Assembly: GCF_004000945.1 (NCBI RefSeq)
Contig: NZ_BIMF01000027.1
Coordinates: 1-59,863 of the forward strand
Direction: 5' to 3'
DNA: 59,863 nucleotides
Source: Paenibacillus lautus NBRC 15380
Lineage (GTDB): Bacteria; Bacillota; Bacilli; Paenibacillales; Paenibacillaceae
The notes below the pieces were generated by a model that saw only the letters and a list, made by a program, of their open reading frames with translations, was not told the DNA's origin and made no database searches. Positions 51,772-59,863 of this stretch are shown here, piece after piece. Made by a program: the position numbers and the translations under genes. Within the stretch, counting starts at the first letter, position 1. Each line of letters starts with the position of its first letter.

Positions 51772-51977
51772 CCTCCCCTCCCCCATCAATCGACCCGATT
51801 TACAATGTCAAATCAATCTGCAGCCAGATGATTTCTCCTGATTATTTCTTGGGTAATCGCAAAAACCACATCCATTCGACAGATGCTCGTACTCTTCCCC
51901 TCATACATAAAATGCGGCAAATGGTGAATACTCACTATATCGATTAGCATGTATTCCCTCATATGGAGATTAGTATA

Positions 51978-53066
51978 ATGCCCACTAGCAAAAAGATATC
52001 ATTGATTGAGGTCTACTTCATCATGCTGTTGTCATTGGGTATCACCAATCATGTTATCCTGATTCCGCTTATTCTGCAGTACGCGGGCCGTGACGCATGG
52101 ATGGGGACCCTGCTGACGATGATCCTGCATATTGGCTGGATCTACATTTTGTTCTTTATCATGAAACGAACACAGCAGCAATCGATATTCGCCTGGTTCA
52201 AAGACAGCTTCGGTCCTATCATGGGCTGGATCTTCGTTAGCATAACGACGCTCTACTTTTTTTGGATGTCCATGGTCATATTAAGAGAAACAGCGACTTG
52301 GATTCGGGTCACCTACCTGCCGCAAACGCCCAAAACGGTCGTCTCGATGGCCATTATTCTGTTATGCGTATATGTGGCGAATAACGGCATTCGCTCGATA
52401 GCCATTATATCCGGAATCTTACTTCCCATCGTGTGGGTATTGGGCCATTTTGTAGCTGTGTCGAATCTTCAATATAAGGACTACTCCTTGTTGACACCAC
52501 TATTCGTAGAAGGTTACACCCCGATGCTCAAGAGCATGATTGTAGCCGGCGGCGGGTTTATGGAGATGATTGTGCTGATCTTTCTTCAGCATCATATGAA
52601 ACGAAAGATGAACTACCTCTCCATTGTTATATTATCCGTCCTTCTCGGCGGGCTCACGCTTGGACCATTGATGGGAGCGATCGCCACATTCGGTCCTGTT
52701 CCTGCGATGGAATCCCGCTATCCTGCTTACGAACAGTGGATGCTGGTCACGATTACGAAATATATAACGCATGTCGATTTTCTGGCTCTATACCAATGGA
52801 TTTCAGGGACATTAATCCGTATCTCTCTTTTCCTGTTTATTATGGCGGATGGCATATCCTTTAAAAAATCCAAGCGGCGCTTTTGGTATTTGTTAGGGCT
52901 AGGGGTAGCATTGTCTGTCTTCTCTTTAATTCCGGTAATCGATAGACAAATTGAGTTATTCGTTCTGGGCAAATATTCACTTGCATTCCTTGGCTTCCTA
53001 TCTGGGCTGACACTGTTCATTGCGATCGTAGTCACATTTAGACCTAAAACAAAAGGGGGCGGGTAG
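51978..53066 (+). CDS. Spore germination permease, GerAB/GerKB type
   Basis: A 362-residue membrane protein of the spore germination (APC superfamily) group with about ten membrane segments, for example VYFIMLLSLGITNHVILIPL, WIYILFFIMKR and TPMLKSMIVAGGGFMEMIVL. It forms the channel/amino-acid-sensing part of the germinant receptor in the spore inner membrane. I start at 51978, since GGAG lies nine bases before; the ATG at 51963 has no ribosome site. Its stop is three bases before the GerA-type gene, so the two are translated together. The order B-A-C is different from the classical A-B-C of gerA. Confidence 0.9.
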   Translation: MPTSKKISLIEVYFIMLLSLGITNHVILIPLILQYAGRDAWMGTLLTMILHIGWIYILFFIMKRTQQQSIFAWFKDSFGPIMGWIFVSITTLYFFWMSMVILRETATWIRVTYLPQTPKTVVSMAIILLCVYVANNGIRSIAIISGILLPIVWVLGHFVAVSNLQYKDYSLLTPLFVEGYTPMLKSMIVAGGGFMEMIVLIFLQHHMKRKMNYLSIVILSVLLGGLTLGPLMGAIATFGPVPAMESRYPAYEQWMLVTITKYITHVDFLALYQWISGTLIRISLFLFIMADGISFKKSKRRFWYLLGLGVALSVFSLIPVIDRQIELFVLGKYSLAFLGFLSGLTLFIAIVVTFRPKTKGGG

Positions 53067-53069
53067 ACG

Positions 53070-54599
53070 ATGACACATCACAGACCTCGAAATCGAATGT
53101 TCCGTCGAAATTCAAAACAAGTCCGGGGTGCTGTTGACCGTCAGCCCACTTTCGACACATTGGATGAACATACCCTGCGTTCCATGTTTGCCTCTTCCGC
53201 AGATGTTGTCATCAAATCCTTCCCGGCAAAGAAGGTTAGTGCGATTCCTGCTTTGCTGATCTACAGTGAAGGAATGGTTGATGCCATGGTGATGACTCAA
53301 TACGTGCTGCCGGATCTGGAAGAAAAGCTGGAGCACTTCAAAGATTGGGAACCACTAGCCAGAGAACTGGATAAATCGATGGAATGGAGTGAAATTAACA
53401 AGCATGCCGATGTTGTAAAGCTTCTGTTTGAAGGGCGATTGATATTATTTTTTTCAACCGAAAAATGCTTTTATTCCATCGATATCGCCGCGCGTCCCAA
53501 TAGACAGCCTGAGGAATCCAATACCGAGGTGGCCATCAAAGGCGCAAGAGACGCTTTTACGGAGGATATCATCACGAACGTGGCACTCGTCAGGAAAAGA
53601 CTGCGCACCACCACGCTCCATAATGAACAAATGGTTATCGGCGATCGCAGTCAGACCCGAGTTTCGCTGCTGTACATTTCCGATATCATACGGCCGGAAG
53701 TAATCAACGAGGCTAAGAAGCGATTAAAAGGCATCCATGTCGATGCACTCGTAACCAGCGGCCAACTGGAAGAAGCCCTTTCCGATTCTACTCTCTCCCT
53801 GTTTCCGCTGATGGACTACATTGGCAGACCGGATTTTGTAGTGGAGTGCTTGCTTCGAGGACGTTTCGTTATTCTTGTGGATGGTTCGCCAATGGCATTA
53901 ATAGCCCCATGCAATTTGATGGAATTATTAAAAACGCCAGAAGATTCCTATTTTCCATATTACTTTGTCATCTTTGAGCGACTTCTCAGGCTGCTGGGTC
54001 TCTTTCTCGCCATTATGCTGCCGGGATTTTGGGTTGCGCTGACAAGCTACAACATGGATCAGCTTCCCTTTCTGCTGCTTGCGACCGTTACCGTTTCCCG
54101 GTTCGGGCTTCCGCTGTCCGGGCCGATGGAGATCCTGTTGATGCTGGGTATGTTCGAACTTTTCAGAGAGGCTGGCATCAGGCTGCCCAAAGCAGTCGGT
54201 CAAACCATCGCAGTATTAGGCGGTCTGATTATCGGTGATGCCGCCATACGCGCAGGCCTTACGTCACCAACCATGCTGGTTGTATCTGCAACGACAGCGG
54301 TCGCAACTTTTACTTTGGTTAATCAGACGCTAAGTGGGACGGTCAGCATTATCCGGGTCTATGTGTTAATCTGGTCCTCCGTGCTGGGGATGCTTGGATT
54401 CTTCATTGGAATACTAAGCCTCATTGCATATCTCTCTGTGTTGGAATCCTTCGGTCTTCCGTATTTAGCTCCTGTGTCACCATTAACCATCAAAGATCTG
54501 ATGAATTCCCTCTTGAAAAAACCTTGGGCTTTCAACAAAAAACGACCGCAAATGTTTCAAACAATAGATGACACATCTGAAGAAAGGGAACCTACATGA
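53070..54599 (+). CDS. Spore germination receptor, GerAA/GerKA type
   Basis: A 509-residue GerA-family protein. The hydrophilic first 270 residues include VALVRKRLRTTTLHNEQMVI, LYISDIIRPEVINEAKKRL and MDYIGRPDFVVECLLRGRFV (FPLMDYIGRPD is a family signature). Membrane segments follow from about 300 (LLRLLGLFLAIMLPGFWVAL, then LPLSGPMEILLMLGMFELFRE, PKAVGQTIAVLGGLIIGDAA). It assembles with the permease and the lipoprotein and forms the ion channel of the receptor. Length is typical. It is the middle gene of a three-gene operon made in the forespore, probably from a sigma-G promoter I could not pin down. Confidence 0.93.
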   Translation: MTHHRPRNRMFRRNSKQVRGAVDRQPTFDTLDEHTLRSMFASSADVVIKSFPAKKVSAIPALLIYSEGMVDAMVMTQYVLPDLEEKLEHFKDWEPLARELDKSMEWSEINKHADVVKLLFEGRLILFFSTEKCFYSIDIAARPNRQPEESNTEVAIKGARDAFTEDIITNVALVRKRLRTTTLHNEQMVIGDRSQTRVSLLYISDIIRPEVINEAKKRLKGIHVDALVTSGQLEEALSDSTLSLFPLMDYIGRPDFVVECLLRGRFVILVDGSPMALIAPCNLMELLKTPEDSYFPYYFVIFERLLRLLGLFLAIMLPGFWVALTSYNMDQLPFLLLATVTVSRFGLPLSGPMEILLMLGMFELFREAGIRLPKAVGQTIAVLGGLIIGDAAIRAGLTSPTMLVVSATTAVATFTLVNQTLSGTVSIIRVYVLIWSSVLGMLGFFIGILSLIAYLSVLESFGLPYLAPVSPLTIKDLMNSLLKKPWAFNKKRPQMFQTIDDTSEEREPT

Positions 54600-54600
54600 G

Positions 54601-55800
54601 ATGACAATTTGCGTCAGAATCCTAAAATTAATGTGGTTAATGGTCATTCTCAATATGTTAACAGGCTGCTGGGACATCAAGGAAATACAAGACATCAATT
54701 ACATCACGGCCATCGGAATCGATCAAGAAGGGGATGACTTTGTTGTTTACACTCAGATGATGGATTTTACATCCGTTGCCAAAAGCGAATCCGGTAAGGC
54801 GGAAAAGCCCTCCCAAATATGGACTTCCAAAACAAAGGGCAGGACCTTGGACATGGCGATCAATGCCATCTATGATTCTACCCAGGAACGAACGGTCTGG
54901 AGCCATATCTCCTGTATTCTCATTAGTGAGAACGTATTGAAATCAAATGTCCTAACCAAATTGGATACCATCGGCCGTTATCAGGAGGTTCGAATGACCC
55001 CGTGGATATTTGGCACGAAAGATTCGATCGAACAGCTATTGAATGTCCCAGCGTTTTTCAACCTTTCCCCATTAAACACATTGGCCCATGAACCTGCTGA
55101 GGAATATAAACAGAGATCCTATATAGAACCCATTCGATATTTTGATTTTATGGCACTGATGACAGAACCAGGCTGGACGATGTTGCTTCCAAATCTCTCG
55201 ATCGATAAAAAGACATGGAGTCTAAACCAAAAAGAAAATCCGAAGTTGGTGGTTAACGGAGTATTTCCTATATCCAAAGGGGTATCGAAAGGCTTATTTA
55301 CCGATGACAAGCTCACCGGTTTGCGCTGGCTAGAAGCCGATACGAAACGTTCACACATCCTGATAACAAATAAGAGTGGTGAATTAGCAGGCGTCGTGGT
55401 TTTATCCAATCCTAAAATCCGCAGGAAACTAAACATTGTCAACGGCATGCCTAAATACCAAGTTAGCGTCAGTTTAACAGGAAACGTGGTGGAAGCGCTT
55501 GATGATATGAACAAGACGGATATGGAGCTACAGGCAGCTAAGGAAGTACGAGAGGAAATTCTGGCTACGTTTAAAAATGGGGTAACTTCAAAAACGGACC
55601 TCTTCGGTTTTGAGCACGTATTGTTCAGGAAGAACCCCCGGCTTTGGAAAAAAATCAATCAATCCTCTGCTCAACCGATTGAAGCAGACGCGCTGGAAAC
55701 CGTTCATGTCGAAGTCCATCTGGATCACGCTGGCATGAAATTGCTCCCCCATCATTATGGTCCAATTACACCTATGACCAAAAACGAAGTAGATTCCTGA
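54601..55800 (+). CDS. Spore germination lipoprotein, Ger(x)C family
   Basis: A 399-residue lipoprotein with a short signal (LMWLMVILNMLTGC, Cys23) and the family opening CWDIKEIQDINYITAIGIDQ. Later parts include RTLDMAINAIYDSTQERTVW, HISCILISE and MTPWIFGTKDSIEQLLN. It is the C subunit, anchored on the outside of the spore inner membrane. The ATG at 54601 lies one base after the GerA stop; the open frame further upstream overlaps the GerA gene and lacks the right signal. It ends the operon; a bidirectional terminator follows. Confidence 0.92.
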   Translation: MTICVRILKLMWLMVILNMLTGCWDIKEIQDINYITAIGIDQEGDDFVVYTQMMDFTSVAKSESGKAEKPSQIWTSKTKGRTLDMAINAIYDSTQERTVWSHISCILISENVLKSNVLTKLDTIGRYQEVRMTPWIFGTKDSIEQLLNVPAFFNLSPLNTLAHEPAEEYKQRSYIEPIRYFDFMALMTEPGWTMLLPNLSIDKKTWSLNQKENPKLVVNGVFPISKGVSKGLFTDDKLTGLRWLEADTKRSHILITNKSGELAGVVVLSNPKIRRKLNIVNGMPKYQVSVSLTGNVVEALDDMNKTDMELQAAKEVREEILATFKNGVTSKTDLFGFEHVLFRKNPRLWKKINQSSAQPIEADALETVHVEVHLDHAGMKLLPHHYGPITPMTKNEVDS

Positions 55801-55826
55801 CTTTTGCCATAAAAAGAACCCACAAC

Positions 55827-55865
55827 AAAGGCAGCCTGTTCTAATGGTCAAGAACGGCTGCCTTT
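55827..55865. terminator. Bidirectional terminator between gerC-type and small-protein genes
   Basis: AAAGGCAGCC and GGCTGCCTTT, with inner GTTCT/AGAAC, form a long stem with A/T tails on both sides. The two converging genes share it. Confidence 0.8.
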
Positions 55866-55947
55866 GTATTGAAGCGGAACCTTCATGTGCCATATATGAA
55901 AAAGATAAATAAACGTTTTTTGGATCGGTTTGTCCAAACACGCTTTG

Positions 55948-56118
55948 TTATACGATAACTTCCACGTCGTCATCCTCGAACAAGTCATCGTATGCAACGT
56001 AGAGGCCTATAGCTGAGGCAATTAACACTAAGATAGCTGCAATAAACGCCAATTGTTTAACCGTAGCTTTATGCGAGGTTGTCTGCTGTCTTCGTTTTCT
56101 TTGCGTTCGTTGGCCCAT
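55948..56118 (-). CDS. Small single-pass membrane protein (56 aa)
   Basis: A 56-residue protein: a basic, Gln/Thr-rich cytoplasmic head (MGQRTQRKRRQQTTSHKATV), one membrane segment (LAFIAAILVLIASAIGLYVA) and an acidic outer tail (DDLFEDDDVEVIV). GGGAGG lies seven bases before the ATG at 56118, a strong site; the frame is open further but without one. Charge arrangement gives a clear in-to-out topology. Similar tiny proteins occur in sporulation and envelope loci; I cannot assign a function. It is downstream of and on the same strand as the PP2C gene, 243 bases away. Confidence 0.7.
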   Translation of the reverse strand: MGQRTQRKRRQQTTSHKATVKQLAFIAAILVLIASAIGLYVAYDDLFEDDDVEVIV

Positions 56119-56361
56119 ACCACATACCTCCCGCTTCCATGCCATTACAATAAAATATGAACCGGACAAGAAAATGTTGTTAGGCAAAGCACGTTTGTAT
56201 ATTTTTCATGATATAGGGCCCCAACCCCTTCTAATGATGCTCTTGTTTTATACCGATTTCTCAACGTGTCTAAAGCAGCGAAGCTTGCTGAAAAATACTC
56301 TGATATCCTCAATGAGCGAATCCGGGTCTGCCATGCAATAAATAATTTATCGATTGACCAT

Positions 56362-57216
56362 CTAAGGGTTGTTAAAGTGAAGCACCATACCTGTTTTATC
56401 ATCGGATTTTTTAAATCTTGCATAGGTTAGGCATTCAGGGTCAGCCTCTTCGATCTCTAGCAATTTATGTGCATACTGCTCAACACCGATTTCGAGTACA
56501 CGCTGCGCGGTATAGTCCCAATAGGATCGATCACTGGGCACATCTTTGGAAGGCCAGAATAAACCATCCGATAACAAGATCACGTGCTTTAATCGAGACC
56601 TGTTGAGCTTTCCGTATTCGAGAAAATCAACGGCGCGGGCTTCCCCGTTCAATACGCCATAGCCTCCATACGTGTTACTCTGAAAGCGATTCTCCCTGAT
56701 GATATCCATAACCGTCCCGTGGAGGTCTTTTTGATTGGACAATCCCTTATTTACGCCTTCCTCCCATTTCTCGATGGCCGGAGATTCTAAATGAGCGACT
56801 TGTCTCCAGGTCAACGGGCGAACCTCTCCATCTTGGTATACGGCAAGAATCATGCAGTCGCCTGTCTGTACAAATTCCACGAGATCCTCTTGAATTCGTA
56901 CAAGAGCAAGAGCAGTACCCCAAAGCCCATCTTTTTTCTCCGTGTTGATATTGGCTTGCACCATAAGCTCTCTTAGCTTTTGGTTCGCTGCCGCAACATG
57001 CTCCGTAAGCTGTTCGACCCGGTCCAGTGATTCGAAGTAGTTTTTCACGGCTTGAGCAGCGATGTAACCTCCGGTTTCCTCCTTGTCGCTGAGGTATGGG
57101 ACGATGGATGAAACCCCATCTAACACGCCATACACGGCAGCTCGCTCGTTTATGACAAGTGCATCTTCATTTAAGAAATGGATTCCCCTATGCGTGAATT
57201 GCTCAACGGTTACCAT
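56362..57216 (-). CDS. PP2C-family (PPM) protein serine/threonine phosphatase
   Basis: A 284-residue PPM-type phosphatase that removes phosphate from Ser/Thr using two metal ions. The motifs are in order: FLNEDALVI (with the conserved Glu-Asp), YGVLDGVSSI (metal Asp), WGTALALVRI, QTGDCMILAV, LLSDGLFWPS and KSDDKTGMVLHF (last metal Asp). I choose the ATG at 57216, six bases after AGGAGG; an ATG at 57222 touches that site and is too close. There is no membrane segment. No kinase partner is adjacent. The nearby DUF4184 gene ends 42 bases upstream, so they may be cotranscribed. The target is unknown. Confidence 0.88.
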   Translation of the reverse strand: MVTVEQFTHRGIHFLNEDALVINERAAVYGVLDGVSSIVPYLSDKEETGGYIAAQAVKNYFESLDRVEQLTEHVAAANQKLRELMVQANINTEKKDGLWGTALALVRIQEDLVEFVQTGDCMILAVYQDGEVRPLTWRQVAHLESPAIEKWEEGVNKGLSNQKDLHGTVMDIIRENRFQSNTYGGYGVLNGEARAVDFLEYGKLNRSRLKHVILLSDGLFWPSKDVPSDRSYWDYTAQRVLEIGVEQYAHKLLEIEEADPECLTYARFKKSDDKTGMVLHFNNP

Positions 57217-57257
57217 TACCATCCTCCTGTCAATTCCGATTCTGTTTACTAGATTTG

Positions 57258-57995
57258 CTACTTGCCCCTTGCAGCCCGCCAAAAGACAAGACAAGTTACA
57301 AGGATTGCAAGTAGAAAGCTGCTGATGGCCGGAACCACAAGCTGTAATACCAACGTCATCCCATCACCATCAACAACCGTCAACATGGCCATGAGCATAA
57401 TCAGAATATAGATCACCACGAATACACCCCAAAAAGGTAGAACCGGATACGAATGCTCTCTTTGCGTTGATGCTACATACAAATGGCGATGAATCCACCA
57501 TACGATCAGGACCAGCCCAAACAAACTACTGCCGTGCTGACATAATTTATACACCTGTATTTGTGCGGAATCGATATGTATCCATTGGGTAAGAAAAGGA
57601 ATCTGATTCACGATCCAGGCACCTTTGTGCGTAAACTGATCCCATAGCAGGTGCGTGCCAACGCCCACCAATCCCAAGAGGGTTACGGTAAGCCAACCTT
57701 TACGTGAGGTCGGCAGCTTCCCTTCCCGATCCCAGCGGTAGGGGAAACATGAAGGCAAATATACAAATAGAACGGGTCGTACGACTGTCTCGAATAAAAC
57801 GTACAGGAGCAAGATCATGGGAAGATTAAACAGCAAGATACCAGGACCCTCATGGCTCCATATACCAGCTGCCCGAAATCGGACAAAATATTCAAAATCC
57901 GGTGCCATGCAGCCGATAATGAGGGCTGACACCGGCAGCGATTTCTTTTTCCACCAAGGCATCGTGATGACAGGATGAGCGAACGTAAACGGCAT
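57258..57995 (-). CDS. DUF4184 family membrane protein
   Basis: A 245-residue membrane protein opening with MPFTFAHPVITMPWWKK, the hallmark of DUF4184, then LIIGCMAPDFEYFVRF (the conserved PDFEYF) and GTHLLWDQFTHKGAW (conserved His/Asp pairs, possibly metal-binding). About six membrane segments. Related to the YdjM/LexA-regulated hydrolase-like metal-dependent membrane proteins by pattern. The function is unknown. It lies upstream of the PP2C gene on the same strand with a 41-base gap. Confidence 0.88.
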   Translation of the reverse strand: MPFTFAHPVITMPWWKKKSLPVSALIIGCMAPDFEYFVRFRAAGIWSHEGPGILLFNLPMILLLYVLFETVVRPVLFVYLPSCFPYRWDREGKLPTSRKGWLTVTLLGLVGVGTHLLWDQFTHKGAWIVNQIPFLTQWIHIDSAQIQVYKLCQHGSSLFGLVLIVWWIHRHLYVASTQREHSYPVLPFWGVFVVIYILIMLMAMLTVVDGDGMTLVLQLVVPAISSFLLAILVTCLVFWRAARGK

Positions 57996-58091
57996 AAGTT
58001 CTCCTAACTGCTGCGAAAGATGAAAATAGCTAATTTTTTACTATTCTAACAGATTCGTTCTCGTAAGGGATGAATAAAATTTCACCTTTAT

Positions 58092-58119
58092 AAAAAGGGA
58101 CAGGCATCCGCCTATCCCT
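58092..58119 (-). terminator. Terminator of the flavin oxidoreductase gene
   Basis: AGGGACAGGC and GCCTATCCCT pair with one mismatch and, on the minus strand, TTTTTATAAA follows 17 bases after the stop. Confidence 0.75.
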
Positions 58120-58135
58120 CATCTACTTTATGGTA

Positions 58136-59128
58136 TTACAGCAGTTCGCGTGCGAGCAGGCGGTAGACCTCCAGCCTCTTTTCCTGCGAATGCGGAATGC
58201 TGCATATCATGGCTTCCTGAAACCCGTAGTGCGCTTGCTCTTCCTGTAAGCGTGCTGCGATATCCTTTACCGCTCCCACAAGATGAATCTTGCGGCCTTC
58301 CTGGATAGCCATCCGGTCGATTTCCGTTAAGGACACATTCTGAGCTTCTTCGGGCGTCAGCACCTGCGTAATCCGACCCTTGCTCATCATCAGTCGGAAA
58401 ATATCCTGCGGCAGCGCTTCATACTCGGCTTCTTCCTTCGTTTCGGCCGTAGTCACCATATAGGATACGTTAATCTCCGGCTTTTCCATGAATATGGATG
58501 GCTGGTAGTTATCGCGGTAATGATCCAAGATCTCATTGCTCATCGCTCCGTTAAAGAATTGCGCAAAGGAGTAGCCGACCCCCATCTGAGCCGCTTTTAA
58601 CGCACTGTTGCCACTGGAGCCGAGCAGCCATACTTCCGGCAGCGCAACTCCGGTTGGAGCAGCGGCGTTTTGGGCATACAGCTCATCTTCCGGGACCTCA
58701 TCACGAAGGAGCTGCATGGTAACGGCGAGCTTATCATACATGTTATGAAGCATCAGCTGCCGCCCTTCCGACAAAGCATACATGGCACTTGTATCGCCGC
58801 CCGGCGCTCGTCCTACTCCGAAATCAATCCTTCCCGGAGTAAAAGCGCTTAGCGTCTTAAACACTTCCGCGAGTTTAAGGGGAGAATAATGCATCATCAT
58901 GACGCCGCCGGTACCGATGCGAATCCGGTCGGTTTTTGCCGCAAGCCGGGCAGCCGTCACTTCGGGTGCGGAGCTGGCAAACGTATTTCCCCCATGATGC
59001 TCGGCCATCCACATTCGGCTGTATCCCAATTCATCTGCCAGGATAGCTAGTTCCTCCGCTTTTTTCAAGGCGCCTTCCGCCGTGTTGCCGCTTGTTACGG
59101 GTGCCTGATCCAATACGCTTAATCTCAT
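58136..59128 (-). CDS. Luciferase-like (LLM class) flavin-dependent oxidoreductase
   Basis: A 330-residue monooxygenase-fold protein of the bacterial luciferase family, using FMN or F420-like flavin. The opening MRLSVLDQAPVTSGNTAEGA and LGYSRMWMAEHHGGNTFASS (with the typical AEHH) belong to the MsnO8/YwcH-like group. FTPGRIDFGVGRAPGG is the flavin-phosphate region and PEVWLLGSSGNSALKAAQMG the second binding segment. It is cotranscribed with the Rrf2 regulator 22 bases upstream, so it may respond to redox or electrophile stress. The substrate is unknown. Confidence 0.92.
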   Translation of the reverse strand: MRLSVLDQAPVTSGNTAEGALKKAEELAILADELGYSRMWMAEHHGGNTFASSAPEVTAARLAAKTDRIRIGTGGVMMMHYSPLKLAEVFKTLSAFTPGRIDFGVGRAPGGDTSAMYALSEGRQLMLHNMYDKLAVTMQLLRDEVPEDELYAQNAAAPTGVALPEVWLLGSSGNSALKAAQMGVGYSFAQFFNGAMSNEILDHYRDNYQPSIFMEKPEINVSYMVTTAETKEEAEYEALPQDIFRLMMSKGRITQVLTPEEAQNVSLTEIDRMAIQEGRKIHLVGAVKDIAARLQEEQAHYGFQEAMICSIPHSQEKRLEVYRLLARELL

Positions 59129-59149
59129 GCGATTTCATCCCTTCCTCGG

Positions 59150-59632
59150 TTAAATGACCATTTTGTTATTGATCCATTCCTCTAAAGCGGCAACCTTGTC
59201 CTTAAAGCGTTCACCGCACATTTCCTCTGACAGTGAAGCGATGGTCTCCCGCTTTAATACGGACTTCCAGGAAGACTCCGCTTCCTCCATTAAATCGGAT
59301 AACAGGCAGCAGCTTTCCTCTTTCTCCAAGTCCAGCATGTCTACTAGAATTCCGTTGGATGAATAGAGAGATTGCTGCCCTTCCACTGCGAGGTATACGT
59401 CGTATACTCGGATATCCTCCGGTTTCTTCTTTAACCTAAAACCGCCCTTGATTCCGGGCACAGACGTGATGATGTCTGCTGTTACCAGCTTTCTTAACAG
59501 TTTCTGAAAATAGGTTACCGATGTCCCCAACTGCTGGCTAATCGCTTCCCCGGGCAGCACCGCCTTGTCCGGCAGCATATTCAATAGAACCAGGGCATAC
59601 ACCGACTGTTCCACGCCGGTTTTCATATGCAT
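59150..59632 (-). CDS. Rrf2-family transcriptional regulator
   Basis: A 160-residue winged-helix regulator: HMKTGVEQSVYALVLLNMLP, then GEAISQQLGTSVTYFQKLLR and a wing with SVPGIKGGFRLKKKPEDI, the typical Rrf2 set. It has adjacent Cys residues (EESCCLLSDL) near the region where IscR/NsrR hold an iron-sulfur cluster, but not the full three-Cys spacing, so cluster binding is doubtful; a thiol switch is possible. I start at the ATG at 59632, six bases after GAGGTG; the upstream GTG overlaps that site. It probably regulates the flavin oxidoreductase it is transcribed with. The last 230 bases of the window show no gene. Confidence 0.88.
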   Translation of the reverse strand: MHMKTGVEQSVYALVLLNMLPDKAVLPGEAISQQLGTSVTYFQKLLRKLVTADIITSVPGIKGGFRLKKKPEDIRVYDVYLAVEGQQSLYSSNGILVDMLDLEKEESCCLLSDLMEEAESSWKSVLKRETIASLSEEMCGERFKDKVAALEEWINNKMVI

Positions 59633-59863
59633 AAGCAGCACCTCAATTTACGAAAATATCTGTTCATTATTTTAACAACACATCCATACATCCATTCACG
59701 ATTAAAGCGGATAAACATTATCCACGTTATATCTTATATGAATTCGAACCGAAAGTAAAATCAAGCCGACCTGATGCAGATAAGGAATGAAACCCATCCA
59801 TAACCCAAGCGCCATGTTATTAGTTAATATGATGAAATAAACGCCTCTAAGTCCAAGTATAAA

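Noticed and set aside
56145..56361. Minus-strand frames between the small protein and PP2C, including a possible 28-residue peptide (MADPDSLIEDIRVFF...)
   Set aside because: No ribosome site and no family pattern; too short to support.
1..59863. CRISPR array, tRNA or rRNA genes
   Set aside because: No regular spaced repeats of CRISPR type and no recognisable tRNA or rRNA sequence were seen by reading.

Overview
The window looks like a Paenibacillus-type chromosome (spore-forming Bacillales, mostly around 45-52% GC by eye). The reasons are a gerA-type germination operon, several carbohydrate ABC importers that lack their own ATPase, lipoprotein solute-binding proteins of Paenibacillus style, strong AGGAGG ribosome sites, and large intracellular glycoside hydrolases. 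No rRNA, tRNA or CRISPR array was seen.

Layout. (1) 1-5220: a decayed GNAT acetyltransferase, an ECF sigma factor overlapping a membrane-anchored DUF4367 partner, a dense set of intergenic inverted repeats, an Xre regulator with a membrane protein behind a promoter/operator palindrome, and an amidase. (2) About 5.5-13.25 kb: an AT-rich horizontally acquired island bounded by a frameshifted serine resolvase and a truncated, frameshifted Tn3-family transposase. Its cargo is a MarR regulator, an old yellow enzyme, two SDR-type proteins, a SnoaL-like protein and an ATP-grasp protein, plus an iteron-like repeat. The right edge is fused to a beheaded ABC-2 permease, followed by an S-layer-homology scrap. 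(3) 13.8-22.8 kb: an AraC regulator divergent from a permease-permease-binding protein-GH31-GH36 operon with a cre-like site, then a graveyard of CAZyme fragments and AT-rich repeats. (4) 24.4-27.7 kb: a second sugar ABC importer on the minus strand. (5) 28-33.2 kb: an RNase J, a DUF554 membrane protein, a MerR regulator with two frameshifts, and a secreted PHP-type metallohydrolase.

(6) 33.5-49.2 kb is the most distinctive part: a seven-gene minus-strand operon under a GntR/LacI-type regulator. In transcription order it encodes an unrecognised TIM-barrel hydrolase-like protein, a GH38 alpha-mannosidase, two permeases, a binding lipoprotein, a DUF4965/glutaminase-like (alpha/alpha)6 protein and a GH106-like hydrolase. 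Similar AT-rich operator-like sequences lie before this operon, before the regulator, and before a divergent secreted GxGYxYP-family protein (49.5 kb). This suggests one regulon for a mannose- and perhaps rhamnose-containing glycan. (7) 52-55.8 kb: a germinant-receptor operon in the order B-A-C. (8) 55.9-59.6 kb: a tiny membrane protein, a PP2C phosphatase, a DUF4184 membrane protein, a luciferase-like flavin oxidoreductase and an Rrf2 regulator.

The importers bring oligosaccharides into the cell and the large hydrolases, which lack signal peptides, cut them there. All three importers probably borrow a shared MsmX-type ATPase encoded elsewhere.
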